Assembly (NCBI GenBank): GCA_947627905.1
Contig: CANQXX010000001.1
Coordinates: 1-64,000 of the forward strand
Reading direction: 5' to 3'
DNA length: 64,000 bases
Origin: an uncultured Clostridia bacterium
GTDB lineage: Bacteria > Bacillota > Clostridia > Oscillospirales > Ruminococcaceae
Under the pieces are notes generated by a model. The model did not search any database and had not been told where the DNA came from. It worked only from the letters and a program-made list of their open reading frames with translations. Position 1 is the stretch's first letter; every line of letters begins with the position of its first letter. Of this stretch, positions 1 through 8,349 are shown in pieces. The position numbers and the translations under genes were made by a program.

Positions 1-275
1 CTTGAATGACCTATTGCAAGCTTGTTGCGTATAGTTCCGCATTTGTAATCATTTCCTATAAAACTGCCCATAAAAACAGATATAATGATCCCTACGAACT
101 CGGCGCCCGCAAGTATCAGTCCGTCAGGAACAATATGTTCTTCGGGGAAATCGCGTCTGTATATATATTTAGCATAAACAGCGTCTACGGCAAGTAAAGT
201 CTGAACAATAACTCCCAGCCGGAATACTTTATTTTTGAACAGTCTTGCAAAATCGGCTTTTAAAAGTTTAGTCAT
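1..275 (-). CDS. ABC transporter permease, N-terminal part (runs off window)
   Basis: Minus-strand reading from ATG at 275: MTKLLKADFARLFKNKVFRLGVIVQ..., immediately downstream of an ABC ATPase. Confidence 0.7.
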   Translation of the reverse strand, partial: MTKLLKADFARLFKNKVFRLGVIVQTLLAVDAVYAKYIYRRDFPEEHIVPDGLILAGAEFVGIIISVFMGSFIGNDYKCGTIRNKLAIGHS

Positions 276-1182
276 GCTTTGCACCTCCAACGAGGTTCAC
301 ATAGAAGCTTTCAAGATTTTCGTCGTGTTCTTCCATGGAAAGCACTTCGCATTTATCGTTTGCAAGGGCAAGTGTAAGCTTTGTAAAATTGGGTTTGCCG
401 TAAACATCGGCTGTGCTGTCGGAAAGAATTTTATATTCCAGCCCCATGCCATCAAGAGTTCTTGCAAGAATTGCCGTATCGGTAACGGTCATTCTTACGC
501 ATTTTCTGCAAGCGGCTTCAAGTTCTTCCGCGCTCATTTCTTTAACGATCCGTCCGCCGTCAATGAATCCGTAATGAGTTGCAAGCCGGGAAAGTTCGTC
601 AAGGATATGGCTTGAAATAAGGACGGTAATTTCCCGTTCGCGGTTAAGTTTAAGAATAAGTTCGCGAATTTCAATAATTCCCTGCGGATCAAGACCGTTT
701 ACAGGCTCGTCCAGAACAAGAAAATCAGGGTTTCCGCAAAGAGCGACTGCAATTCCCAGACGCTGACGCATACCGAGAGAAAAATTCTTTGCTTTCTTTT
801 TGCCTGTGTTTTCAAGTCCCACAAGTTTCAGTATCTCGTCTATACCGTCAAAACTGGGCATTCCTAAAATGCGGTACTGCTGTTTCAGATTTTCAACGGC
901 GGTCATATCCAGATAAATTGACGGAGTTTCGACAACCGCGCCCATTCTTCGGCGTGAACGGGAGATATTCTTGTTTGAATTTTTAATGCCGTAAAGCTCA
1001 AAGTCTCCGCTCGTCGGGAGCTGCAAACCGCATATAAGACGGATAAGAGTTGTTTTGCCTGCGCCGTTTTTTCCTACAAATCCATAGATCGAACCCTTTG
1101 GAACATTCATTGTAAGACCGTTCAAAGCCTTAAAATTACGGTAATATTTGCAGATATTATTTGTTTTCAGAACATAATCCAA
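268..1182 (-). CDS. ABC transporter ATP-binding protein (bacitracin/lantibiotic-export type)
   Basis: Walker A GKNGAGKTT, signature FSLGMRQRLG, Walker B DFLVLDEP. Confidence 0.9.
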   Translation of the reverse strand: MDYVLKTNNICKYYRNFKALNGLTMNVPKGSIYGFVGKNGAGKTTLIRLICGLQLPTSGDFELYGIKNSNKNISRSRRRMGAVVETPSIYLDMTAVENLKQQYRILGMPSFDGIDEILKLVGLENTGKKKAKNFSLGMRQRLGIAVALCGNPDFLVLDEPVNGLDPQGIIEIRELILKLNREREITVLISSHILDELSRLATHYGFIDGGRIVKEMSAEELEAACRKCVRMTVTDTAILARTLDGMGLEYKILSDSTADVYGKPNFTKLTLALANDKCEVLSMEEHDENLESFYVNLVGGAKHD

Positions 1183-1265
1183 ATGAAAGACCTCCTTTTG
1201 TTTTTCTGAAAACAGTATAGCATAAAAATGTAAAGAAATCGGTTAAGGTAACAGTAAAGATACAG

Positions 1266-1931
1266 TTAAGATTTTTGCATTTTGAAACCTATGCCCCAGA
1301 CTGCTTCAATGTAATCCTTGTCATTTACAGAGCGAAGTTTTTTTCTCAGATTGCTGATATGTATTTTTAAAGAACTTTCGGTACAGTCGGGAGTGTCAAG
1401 GCTTATTTTGTCAAGGATAGTCAGCTTGGCAACGACACGATCCGGATTTTGCATAAGTAATTTCAAAATGGCAAATTCCGTCCGTGTAAGGTGAATTTCG
1501 GTATTATCAACGGTAACGATATGCGTGTCGGTATCAAGGGAAATTTCTCCGTAAGAAAGGATATTCCTGTCCGGAGAACTGTTTTGTTTTCGTAACTGAA
1601 CGGTAATTCTTGCAAGAAGCTCCTGCATATCAAACGGCTTGGTAACATAATCCGCAGCGCCGCCGAGGAGAAGTTCCACCTTATTTGACGGGTCAATTTT
1701 TGCGCTGACAACAATTACAGGAATATCCTTTATCTGCGGCAGAAGTTCCTCGCCGCTGAGTCCGGGAAGCATTAGATCAAGCAGTATCAGATCAGGCTTA
1801 TTATTTGACAATATTAGCATAGCTTCCGTTCCCGAATATGCACGGGAAACGGAATATCCTTCGGCGGTAAGGGTTTCCTCCAGAAGATTTCCGATGTGAA
1901 GGTCATCGTCAATTATTAATATTTTAGACAT
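1266..1931 (-). CDS. OmpR/PhoB-family response regulator
   Basis: Receiver domain (IDDD, LILLDLMLPG, VVSAK, KPF) plus C-terminal winged helix. Confidence 0.92.
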   Translation of the reverse strand: MSKILIIDDDLHIGNLLEETLTAEGYSVSRAYSGTEAMLILSNNKPDLILLDLMLPGLSGEELLPQIKDIPVIVVSAKIDPSNKVELLLGGAADYVTKPFDMQELLARITVQLRKQNSSPDRNILSYGEISLDTDTHIVTVDNTEIHLTRTEFAILKLLMQNPDRVVAKLTILDKISLDTPDCTESSLKIHISNLRKKLRSVNDKDYIEAVWGIGFKMQKS

Positions 1932-2253
1932 AATTTTCTCCTAAATAAAAATTTTAATTAAAGTATATCATATCATAAAAGTAATTGCAACAAATTTTTT
2001 ATGTGTCAGTATAAGTTATCTGTTTTTATCTATTGTTATAATGAAAAATAACATGAAATATCAGCTCATTTATAAATAAATTTTTAGCATGAGAAATTTT
2101 TATTTATGAAAATTACTTATTTATTTGCATTAAAGCAATCTATTGTTTATTACAAGAAAAATCCCACAATTACTAAAACAACTATACTAAATGCCTTAAA
2201 CTGCTTATCTTTGACTAATTGGTATATGGAATCGACTACAGGTAATTGAAACC

Positions 2254-2291
2254 CTTTTCTAATTTCACAAAACTTTTATTTTGCGAAATTA
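2254..2291 (+). repeat. Left attachment site (attL)
   Basis: CTTTTCTAATTTCACAAAA-CTTTTA-TTTTGCGAAATTA; last 19 bp repeated exactly at 11646-11664. Confidence 0.75.
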
Positions 2292-2293
2292 TC

Positions 2294-2431
2294 GGCGCAC
2301 TTCGCGCCCACGCGGCGCGCTTGGCTCGCACACACTGGTTCTCTGTTTCTCCTTTCGTGTTGTTCGCTACCTGATAGAACAACGGCGGCAAGGTTGCCCG
2401 GCGCTGAAACGCGCCGTAACTCATTGCCGCC
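2294..2431. repeat. GC-rich intergenic region with nested hairpins just inside attL
   Basis: GGCGC-ACTTC-GCGCC at 2294-2308; CGGCGC-TGAAAC-GCGCCG at 2399-2416 enclosed by GGCGGCAA / TTGCCGCC (~2384-2431). Confidence 0.6.
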
Positions 2432-2604
2432 ATATGTCCGTATAGCTGATATCTGCATTATTGCATATAAACGTGATAGCTTTGTGAAAACTGCGTGAAA
2501 ATTATCTGAAAATGTATGCCGTCAGGATCGCGCGCAATTAAATTGTTCACCACTACATTAGCCCGGCTCATGCCGTTATTGCCTAATTGCTGAATAAGGG
2601 AAAG

Positions 2605-2632
2605 AAAAGGAACGGCTAACGCCGTTCCTTTT
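2605..2632. terminator. Rho-independent terminator overlapping the integrase 3' end
   Basis: AAAAGGAACGGC-TAAC-GCCGTTCCTTTT perfect 12-bp stem. Confidence 0.75.
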
Positions 2633-3149
2633 TCTGCTTGCGTTCGAGCGCGTCAGATAGCGCATATATGTATGTGACTGCTTCCGAGGAGTGATTTAAT
2701 AATCGCTGAACTATGCGAATATTGCCTCCGAACTGTCTATAGCGGTTCACAGCATACGCCTTGCGCATAGTATGCGGAGATACACCACTAATGCGTAATA
2801 GCTTCGCGGCTCGTCTGATATCCTTAAACACGGCTTGTCGCGTTCTATGGCGTTTCCAATCCGTCCTATGCTCAAACACATAAACCCGTCCGGCTATCGC
2901 CAATAAATCAGACTGCAAGCCTGCGCCAAGGTGTACCCTCTTTCGCTTTCCAGTTTTTTCCTCTTTTATCGTGAAGTCGCCTTTCATCACGTCATTAACC
3001 TTTAGGTTAAGTACGTCCCCGATACGCAGACCTGTTGCATATGATACATAACAGGCTAAGCGGTTTTCAGGAGTTAAGGCGTTGAGTACAACTGACAACG
3101 TTCCATTGTCTATCCATTTGCTACGCGTTTTCTCACCTCCTCTTAACAT
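2616..3149 (-). CDS. Tyrosine recombinase/phage integrase, catalytic domain only (177 aa)
   Basis: TGLRIGDVLNL (Arg I), PHTMRKAYA (HxxR), RLLNHSSEAVTYIYA (H...Y). Confidence 0.85.
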   Translation of the reverse strand: MLRGGEKTRSKWIDNGTLSVVLNALTPENRLACYVSYATGLRIGDVLNLKVNDVMKGDFTIKEEKTGKRKRVHLGAGLQSDLLAIAGRVYVFEHRTDWKRHRTRQAVFKDIRRAAKLLRISGVSPHTMRKAYAVNRYRQFGGNIRIVQRLLNHSSEAVTYIYALSDALERKQKKERR

Positions 3150-3171
3150 TCCTCAAAATGTAAACTCGCGT

Positions 3172-3870
3172 TCATATTTGTGTGAGACGCTGAAAAAGCT
3201 CGTCCTCACTGTTCAGCCACTCAATACCTACATAGTCGTTAGTGAAAACGCCCTCCGGAATAGCCCCGACGGTGTATTCTCCGCACTCGTAAGCCTTTTC
3301 AAGCCCTGCGGAATGGTAGAACATATGTTCATTTTTGTTTACTCCGCCTCCAGTGGACTTCGTCACATATTTCGTTATGTAAGTAGCTGTTTTCAATCCG
3401 TCACGGATTGATGAAAGGGATATATACCCGAACCTGTTACGGTAGTATGGAATGTCATAATAACCATGTTCGTTCCTGACTATCGACCCGGGCGCGACGT
3501 CATGAAACAAGCCATGCATATGCCAAGCCCCGTTCTTATGCTGTTCTGGTATCAACAGATATTTCAGCTTTACGCCGTATTTCCTGTTGTAGTTACCTAT
3601 CCAGTTCCCAAGGTCATGGATATACCCACTTAAATTATACCTATCTTGTAGTTTTTCGTCAAGGGTCAGCGTAACGAACCATTCCCATGGATTGCACAAC
3701 GCGTATTCTCTAATCATGCCTTTCGCGCGATAGAGATTTGATGAAGCCTTATCGGACTGCTCATCATCATTACGGATAAAACCTCCCGAAGAGGAATTAC
3801 CATGCCGGAAGTATGTCAGCTTGTAGATATCTTTTCCGTCGTAACCGAAATGTTTTACCGTTAACCTCAT
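3172..3870 (-). CDS. HUH-type rolling-circle replication initiator
   Basis: WFVTLTLD (motif I), WHMHGLFHD (HUH), ATYITKYVTK (Tyr motif). Confidence 0.8.
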   Translation of the reverse strand: MRLTVKHFGYDGKDIYKLTYFRHGNSSSGGFIRNDDEQSDKASSNLYRAKGMIREYALCNPWEWFVTLTLDEKLQDRYNLSGYIHDLGNWIGNYNRKYGVKLKYLLIPEQHKNGAWHMHGLFHDVAPGSIVRNEHGYYDIPYYRNRFGYISLSSIRDGLKTATYITKYVTKSTGGGVNKNEHMFYHSAGLEKAYECGEYTVGAIPEGVFTNDYVGIEWLNSEDELFQRLTQI

Positions 3871-3950
3871 TTCTGAAATACAGAGATATGATATATTGTC
3901 AAGTAAAGGAAGTCTCTCATGCCTGCGGACTAACGAGAGACCCCCCCTCC

Positions 3951-3968
3951 GCCCCCCAGAGGGGGGAC
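3951..3968. repeat. C6/G6 hairpin
   Basis: CCCCCC-AGA-GGGGGG in the region upstream of the HUH Rep gene. Confidence 0.6.
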
Positions 3969-4080
3969 ATCAGCTACCGGACTAATAAACGTTAACCTGC
4001 CGTGTGGCTCACCAAGCAATGCGCCACTTCCGCGCTCCGTACTGCCGCTAATTACCTGTCGGCGGCGTGCGCCGTACAGT

Positions 4081-4145
4081 CGCAAAATAAGTTGTTTAAC
4101 GCAATAGCTCATACGCCGCTATTGCGTTAAACACGATATTTTGCG
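4081..4145. repeat. Large cruciform/hairpin carrying the internal att core
   Basis: CGCAAAATA(4081-4089)...TATTTTGCG(4137-4145) outer arms; inner GTTTAACGCAATAG(4094-4107)/CTATTGCGTTAAAC(4119-4132) perfect 14 bp, 11-nt loop. Confidence 0.85.
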
Positions 4146-4154
4146 AAATTAGAA
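4137..4154 (+). repeat. Internal third copy of the att core
   Basis: TATTTTGCGAAATTAGAA, 18/18 identical to 11650-11667; 15-bp core shared with attL. Confidence 0.8.
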
Positions 4155-4397
4155 CGGTATAACCGCCCTCGAGCGCACATAATCTGAACTGATTTAGTGC
4201 GCCCGGAAACGATAAACGATAGATCCTCGTAATATACTCACTTATTTTCGCGTTTTTCTGTAAAAAACGTACAAAAAATACAAGTCAACAGATCCTCAAA
4301 AAAATATATTTTTGTTAAGATTGCACAAAAAAAACAACATCAACAGATCCACGATGAATACTCATTTATTGTTAAACTTAAACAAAAGTTGTTATTA

Positions 4398-4610
4398 CTA
4401 CGAAGAAGTCAAATGAAGCAAGTTAATTATATCTTTTGAGAACTTCTCGAAAGACTGTAAGCGCTCAATCGCAAGCGAAAGCTCCACGCATTCGTTAACA
4501 TCGATGTTCCGGTAACGTAACTGCTGTTTCAGCTTTATAACATCATTTTCATAGAAATCATGATTGTTCTGAATATACTCAACAAGCAGTATCTTCTCTT
4601 TCAATCGCAT
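4398..4610 (-). CDS. Small conserved protein downstream of Rep_trans (70 aa)
   Basis: Paralogous to 11662-11907: shared QxLRYRxxDxxxCxELSLAxERLxxFExFxK. Confidence 0.75.
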   Translation of the reverse strand: MRLKEKILLVEYIQNNHDFYENDVIKLKQQLRYRNIDVNECVELSLAIERLQSFEKFSKDIINLLHLTSS

Positions 4611-5583
4611 TCTTCAAATCATGCTCCTTCAAAAAGTTAAGTATGCCATCATCAGAAGTACCATTCATATCAATCAACGATTGATACTTAATGGAACGGA
4701 CTGGACGATTTTTATTTAATTCGCTTACAAAACCTGTTACACCTTTAATATCTATAAGCGCAGAAACGGCATTCCCTGCCTGCCTATAAGCAAAGCCTTC
4801 ACAACGTAATAAGTTATATGCTGTTTTCTTCGGAGTATATACGCGAATTTTTTCAACGGTCTGAACAAAATTAAGCCACCATTTAGCAACCTTCAAGCGT
4901 GATATATTCGTTTGATTTTTATCAGGAACTATAAAACGTATGTAATTATTGATTACACCATAAAACAAAGTACCGATATCTTCCCCGTTCATATATTGTG
5001 AAATAAAGCTGTATGCTCTATCATTTTTAAGAACAAGCTCCCAACGGACCCAGTAATCAACATCTTCGCGCTGTCGTTCCTTTGCCTTGTTATAACAGCG
5101 CATATATACTTCGCTACTGCGTGAGCCGTAATAAATAGTTAAACTCTTGGATCGAACACCGTATTCAATAACCGGATCACTGAACTTTGAAACGAAGTTC
5201 AATGCTTCCGTCTCCTTTTTCAGCTTATCAATATTCAAAACTGTTGTATCAAAACAATCGAAAGCAACATCAAGACGCGTTATATGATATAGATCAGGTT
5301 CATCAACTATATCACGGAAAACATCTATAAAAGACTTTGTACCGTATTCCTCAAACTCTCTGCAACCGTCACCGGACATATCAACATAAACACCTTCATT
5401 AACTTTACCGTTATAGAATATAGAAATAGAACCGCATAAAAGGCATGAAGCATAATGCCTATTGCCATAAGTTTCAAAGAAATGAAGCTCTTCCAAGCCT
5501 AAAAACTGAATCACTGAAAGAGGACTATGCGCCGGAGAGCTAAAAGCAAACCAGTCAAAAAGAATGATATTTTTTTCGTCCAA
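4579..5583 (-). CDS. Rep_trans-type (PF02486-like) replication initiation factor
   Basis: ITRLDVAFDCFD and YYGSRSSEVYMRCYNKAKER motifs typical of pT181/Rep_trans initiators. Confidence 0.8.
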   Translation of the reverse strand: MDEKNIILFDWFAFSSPAHSPLSVIQFLGLEELHFFETYGNRHYASCLLCGSISIFYNGKVNEGVYVDMSGDGCREFEEYGTKSFIDVFRDIVDEPDLYHITRLDVAFDCFDTTVLNIDKLKKETEALNFVSKFSDPVIEYGVRSKSLTIYYGSRSSEVYMRCYNKAKERQREDVDYWVRWELVLKNDRAYSFISQYMNGEDIGTLFYGVINNYIRFIVPDKNQTNISRLKVAKWWLNFVQTVEKIRVYTPKKTAYNLLRCEGFAYRQAGNAVSALIDIKGVTGFVSELNKNRPVRSIKYQSLIDMNGTSDDGILNFLKEHDLKNAIEREDTAC

Positions 5584-5643
5584 AAGAAAACACCGCCAAA
5601 CCGTTTAAAATAGCCGTTCCCAAAGGAAAGGACTGTAAATAGT

Positions 5644-5667
5644 ACCCCCCTATTAGTCACGGGGGGT
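5644..5667. promoter_or_regulatory. C6/G6 stem-loop with TATTAGTCAC loop; candidate replication origin
   Basis: ACCCCCC-TATTAGTCAC-GGGGGGT perfect 7-bp stem between rep and structural genes. Confidence 0.4.
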
Positions 5668-5668
5668 T

Positions 5669-5688
5669 ACAGGGCGCATGCGCCCTGT
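5669..5688. terminator. Palindromic terminator
   Basis: ACAGGGCGCATGCGCCCTGT perfect 20-bp palindrome followed by T6 on + strand; preceded by G run. Confidence 0.6.
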
Positions 5689-5701
5689 TTTTTAAAAAAA
5701 A

Positions 5702-5869
5702 TCATTTATTTTTCCTTAATTTAGCAGATTTTAAAGACCTTAAAAAATCAGGAATATAAAGCCCAATAGCCAAGATAATAATACCTATAACTATTCCCCA
5801 AGAAATAAACCAATTATCCCCATAAAAAACATTATGAAGGTATTCAAAAAATGCAAAAAACTTTTCCAT
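5702..5869 (-). CDS. Small single-TM protein (55 aa; not in supplied ORF track)
   Basis: MEKFFAFFEYLHNVFYGDNWFISWGIVIGIIILAIGLYIPDFLRSLKSAKLRKNK; hydrophobic segment plus basic C-terminus. Confidence 0.65.
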   Translation of the reverse strand: MEKFFAFFEYLHNVFYGDNWFISWGIVIGIIILAIGLYIPDFLRSLKSAKLRKNK

Positions 5870-5900
5870 TGTTTTTCACTTCCTTTCATTTAATTTAATT

Positions 5901-5970
5901 GGTAATAGAGTAAGAAGCGCGAGCCTCTCCTCCGCTGCGCTCCGGCTTCTCACGCTCTTACTCTATTACC
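5901..5970. terminator. 70-nt hairpin at the end of the 105-aa membrane protein gene
   Basis: GGTAATAGAGTAAGA (5901-5915) / TCTTACTCTATTACC (5956-5970) perfect 15 bp with further GC-rich pairing inside. Confidence 0.65.
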
Positions 5971-6275
5971 TTGATCCACCTTAAAACTACTTGAAAAACA
6001 TAATAAACAAGTATGCAGCTAAGCCAACCAGTAGCTATTGTTATCATTGATTCAACAGGTATGAACCAATTAACATAACCCATATACTTCTTCACTTCGG
6101 GAATAGATTCAAAGTAATATAAAGGACACTTAGGCAAAACAGAAATAAGAACATCCCAAAAGTTATGAAAAATTTCATTGACCCAGTTAAGAACATCCAT
6201 TACGCACCAGCTCCTTTTACTATCTTTCCAGTGAGCAATATTAAAGTATATACAAAAAGTACCATAAAGCCCCAA
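5958..6275 (-). CDS. Phage membrane protein (pVI-like position, 105 aa)
   Basis: Two hydrophobic segments; lies directly after the adsorption-like protein in the virion gene block. Confidence 0.55.
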   Translation of the reverse strand: MGLYGTFCIYFNIAHWKDSKRSWCVMDVLNWVNEIFHNFWDVLISVLPKCPLYYFESIPEVKKYMGYVNWFIPVESMITIATGWLSCILVYYVFQVVLRWIKVIE

Positions 6276-7354
6276 CGAGTAATTTTAGCAAGCGTTTCAA
6301 ACTGAGAGAAATCAATATCAATATTCCAATGTTGTTCAGGAACACCTAAAAACGAAGGTACTTCTATATTAAAAGAAAACTTCGGAACTTCTGGATCAGC
6401 TTTAAATAAATACATACCCTGAACAAAATCCCAAGGCAAACAAAAAGGAAATACATGAGCAACAGAAGTAGGAACCATAAGCCCGTCTAAACCCTCAAGT
6501 TCTAAAGGAACATCCCCAACATCATCTATTACACTATCTACAAGGTCTGAACTATCTGTTACAGAACCAACACGATCTAAAGCATCAATAAGACGATCTA
6601 TAAGATCATTAACAGCTTCTTCATCAAATAAATCAAGATAAAGATCAACTATATCTCCATCTATAGTTCCATCAGTTCCCAAAAGATCATTAATAGAAAC
6701 CTGTGTACCGTCCGGAAGCTCACCAACATTATAAGTTTCATCAGGATACACATCAGTAGAATCATCTTGCCCTACATCAGACGGAGAGCCGTCAGCATTA
6801 CAAACATCACCATACAAGCCTATACACTCAGGATAAGAACCGGGATTAATACTTCCATCATATCCTACATGAGTTTTTTGCCAATTACGAGTAACCTCTT
6901 TCGAAGAATTATCATATCCACAAACGATTACTGTAATATAAGTGCGATTAGCAAGAGCGCCCATATAAGGGACAAGATTAGAAGAAGAAACAGAATGAAG
7001 AAGTATATAATCGCAATAATTATAAGAATAGTCGTAAAAACCTGAATGAAAAGAACAAGGACTACGCTGAATATACAAAGCGCCATAACCTTTAAGATCA
7101 GTATTAATAGAATAAAGAGAAACGAGAGAATCACGCAAAACGTCATATGAAGAAAAATAATCCTTAAACCATGAAGCAACAGCCACAGCAGCTACTACAG
7201 TAGATGCCTGAGCGTCACCGGAAGACATATATTGCATAAGTTTTCCACCAGAAAATCCTACTGGATCAACAATCATACTATAAAAATCACTACCTGATAT
7301 AGTACCATTGTGAACATTATCAACAAGTAATGACTGCTTATCGTAAAAACCCAA
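6200..7354 (-). CDS. Adsorption/minor coat (pIII-like) protein; frame open to 7438
   Basis: Large secreted-type protein with acidic low-complexity middle and C-terminal TM; gene order next to Zot; listed TTG start lacks an SD. Confidence 0.6.
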   Translation of the reverse strand: MGFYDKQSLLVDNVHNGTISGSDFYSMIVDPVGFSGGKLMQYMSSGDAQASTVVAAVAVASWFKDYFSSYDVLRDSLVSLYSINTDLKGYGALYIQRSPCSFHSGFYDYSYNYCDYILLHSVSSSNLVPYMGALANRTYITVIVCGYDNSSKEVTRNWQKTHVGYDGSINPGSYPECIGLYGDVCNADGSPSDVGQDDSTDVYPDETYNVGELPDGTQVSINDLLGTDGTIDGDIVDLYLDLFDEEAVNDLIDRLIDALDRVGSVTDSSDLVDSVIDDVGDVPLELEGLDGLMVPTSVAHVFPFCLPWDFVQGMYLFKADPEVPKFSFNIEVPSFLGVPEQHWNIDIDFSQFETLAKITRWGFMVLFVYTLILLTGKIVKGAGA

Positions 7355-7424
7355 TGAATCAAGCTGATTAGAAGTAACTACTCCGGTAGAAAGTAAAATA
7401 GCCTCTATAAGAGCTTCGACAGCT

Positions 7425-7520
7425 TCAGCAGTAACAGGTTAAGCTACTGAATAAAACAGTTCGTATAACTATAAAAGCTATTACAATTAAAGCAATTATC
7501 TTTTTACAAAGCAGCTTCAA
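7425..7520 (-). CDS. 31-aa signal-peptide ORF, +1 frame relative to the downstream adsorption protein
   Basis: AGGAGG-AAACAAC-TTG start; MKLLCKKIIALIVIAFIVIRTVLFSSLTCYC*; probably the N-terminus of the downstream gene. Confidence 0.6.
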   Translation of the reverse strand: MKLLCKKIIALIVIAFIVIRTVLFSSLTCYC

Positions 7521-8349
7521 GTTGTTTCCTCCTCTCGTTCAGAAGTATGACAAGCTCAGACATAAGGAACTTACGTTCCTCGGATTCTCTCCTCCGGAGC
7601 TCTCCGGAAAGAACATTAACAAGCTGCTGAATAGCTTTTTTCTTTTCAGCCTGTTCATATGCTTGCTTATATGGCAGTAATGTTTCATTAAACATTGAGT
7701 AACTGTTATACATCGAGCCATAAAGGTTGTTATATGTAAAGAAATGCTGTTCAAGCGGTTTTCCCTTAACACCTCGCCAACAAACAGAATAGCTAAACAA
7801 TCCGCCAATAATAAGAGATAAAATCCAACCAAAGTTTCCATGATGTTTGCGGTTATAGTGCTTTACTTCAAACTCGCAGTACTCAATTACCTTTCTACTG
7901 ATCAATCGTTTACTCTGCGGTATTATGATAACATTATATCCGAGATGTCTATGCTTGCGGAAAAACTCGTCCCACTCGTTCCAACGCTTTATATTTTCAG
8001 ACAATACAGTCGGAGAAAATATAGCCACACATTCATCAAGTATAAGTGTAGTCTGATGTTCCTTACCAAAAACGTGATGTTTTGCGGCAAAATCATAAAG
8101 ATACTTCGGTGTTATCTCTTCAATAGGAATGTAATAAAAGTTCTTTTCTCTGGGATCATCGTTGTACAAATGCCACTTCCCTTTTGATATACGGAATATA
8201 AGCTCCTGTAAAGGATTCATAAAACAATATGTCGTATCTATATAACAGGTAGATATTACATATTTATTAAATCTCAGATCTTCCCGGACTTCATGGGCAC
8301 AATGTAGACTTTTACCGCTTCCCGGTGTTCCGCTCCATAATGAGATCAT
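7504..8349 (-). CDS. Zot/pI-family assembly ATPase
   Basis: WSGTPGSGKSLHCA Walker A, TTLILDECVAIFSP Walker B, C-terminal hydrophobic segment. Confidence 0.9.
   Translation of the reverse strand: MISLWSGTPGSGKSLHCAHEVREDLRFNKYVISTCYIDTTYCFMNPLQELIFRISKGKWHLYNDDPREKNFYYIPIEEITPKYLYDFAAKHHVFGKEHQTTLILDECVAIFSPTVLSENIKRWNEWDEFFRKHRHLGYNVIIIPQSKRLISRKVIEYCEFEVKHYNRKHHGNFGWILSLIIGGLFSYSVCWRGVKGKPLEQHFFTYNNLYGSMYNSYSMFNETLLPYKQAYEQAEKKKAIQQLVNVLSGELRRRESEERKFLMSELVILLNERRKQLEAAL

Noticed and set aside
2254-2291. Chromosomal dif site recognised by XerC/XerD
   Set aside because: Arm-6 bp-arm layout is similar, but sequence does not resemble the Firmicute dif consensus as recalled, and the element has its own tyrosine recombinase.
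3930-4112. 60-aa minus-strand ORF upstream of the HUH Rep gene
   Set aside because: Composition driven by G/C hairpins (LGGGGGVSR) and overlaps the cruciform; not credible as coding.
5669-5688. 20-bp palindrome ACAGGGCGCATGCGCCCTGT as a phage regulatory operator
   Set aside because: The adjacent T-run and position between transcription units make a terminator more likely.
7354-7354. TTG at 7354 as genuine start of the adsorption protein
   Set aside because: No SD upstream and no signal peptide; the frame is open further upstream and a signal peptide exists in the neighbouring frame.
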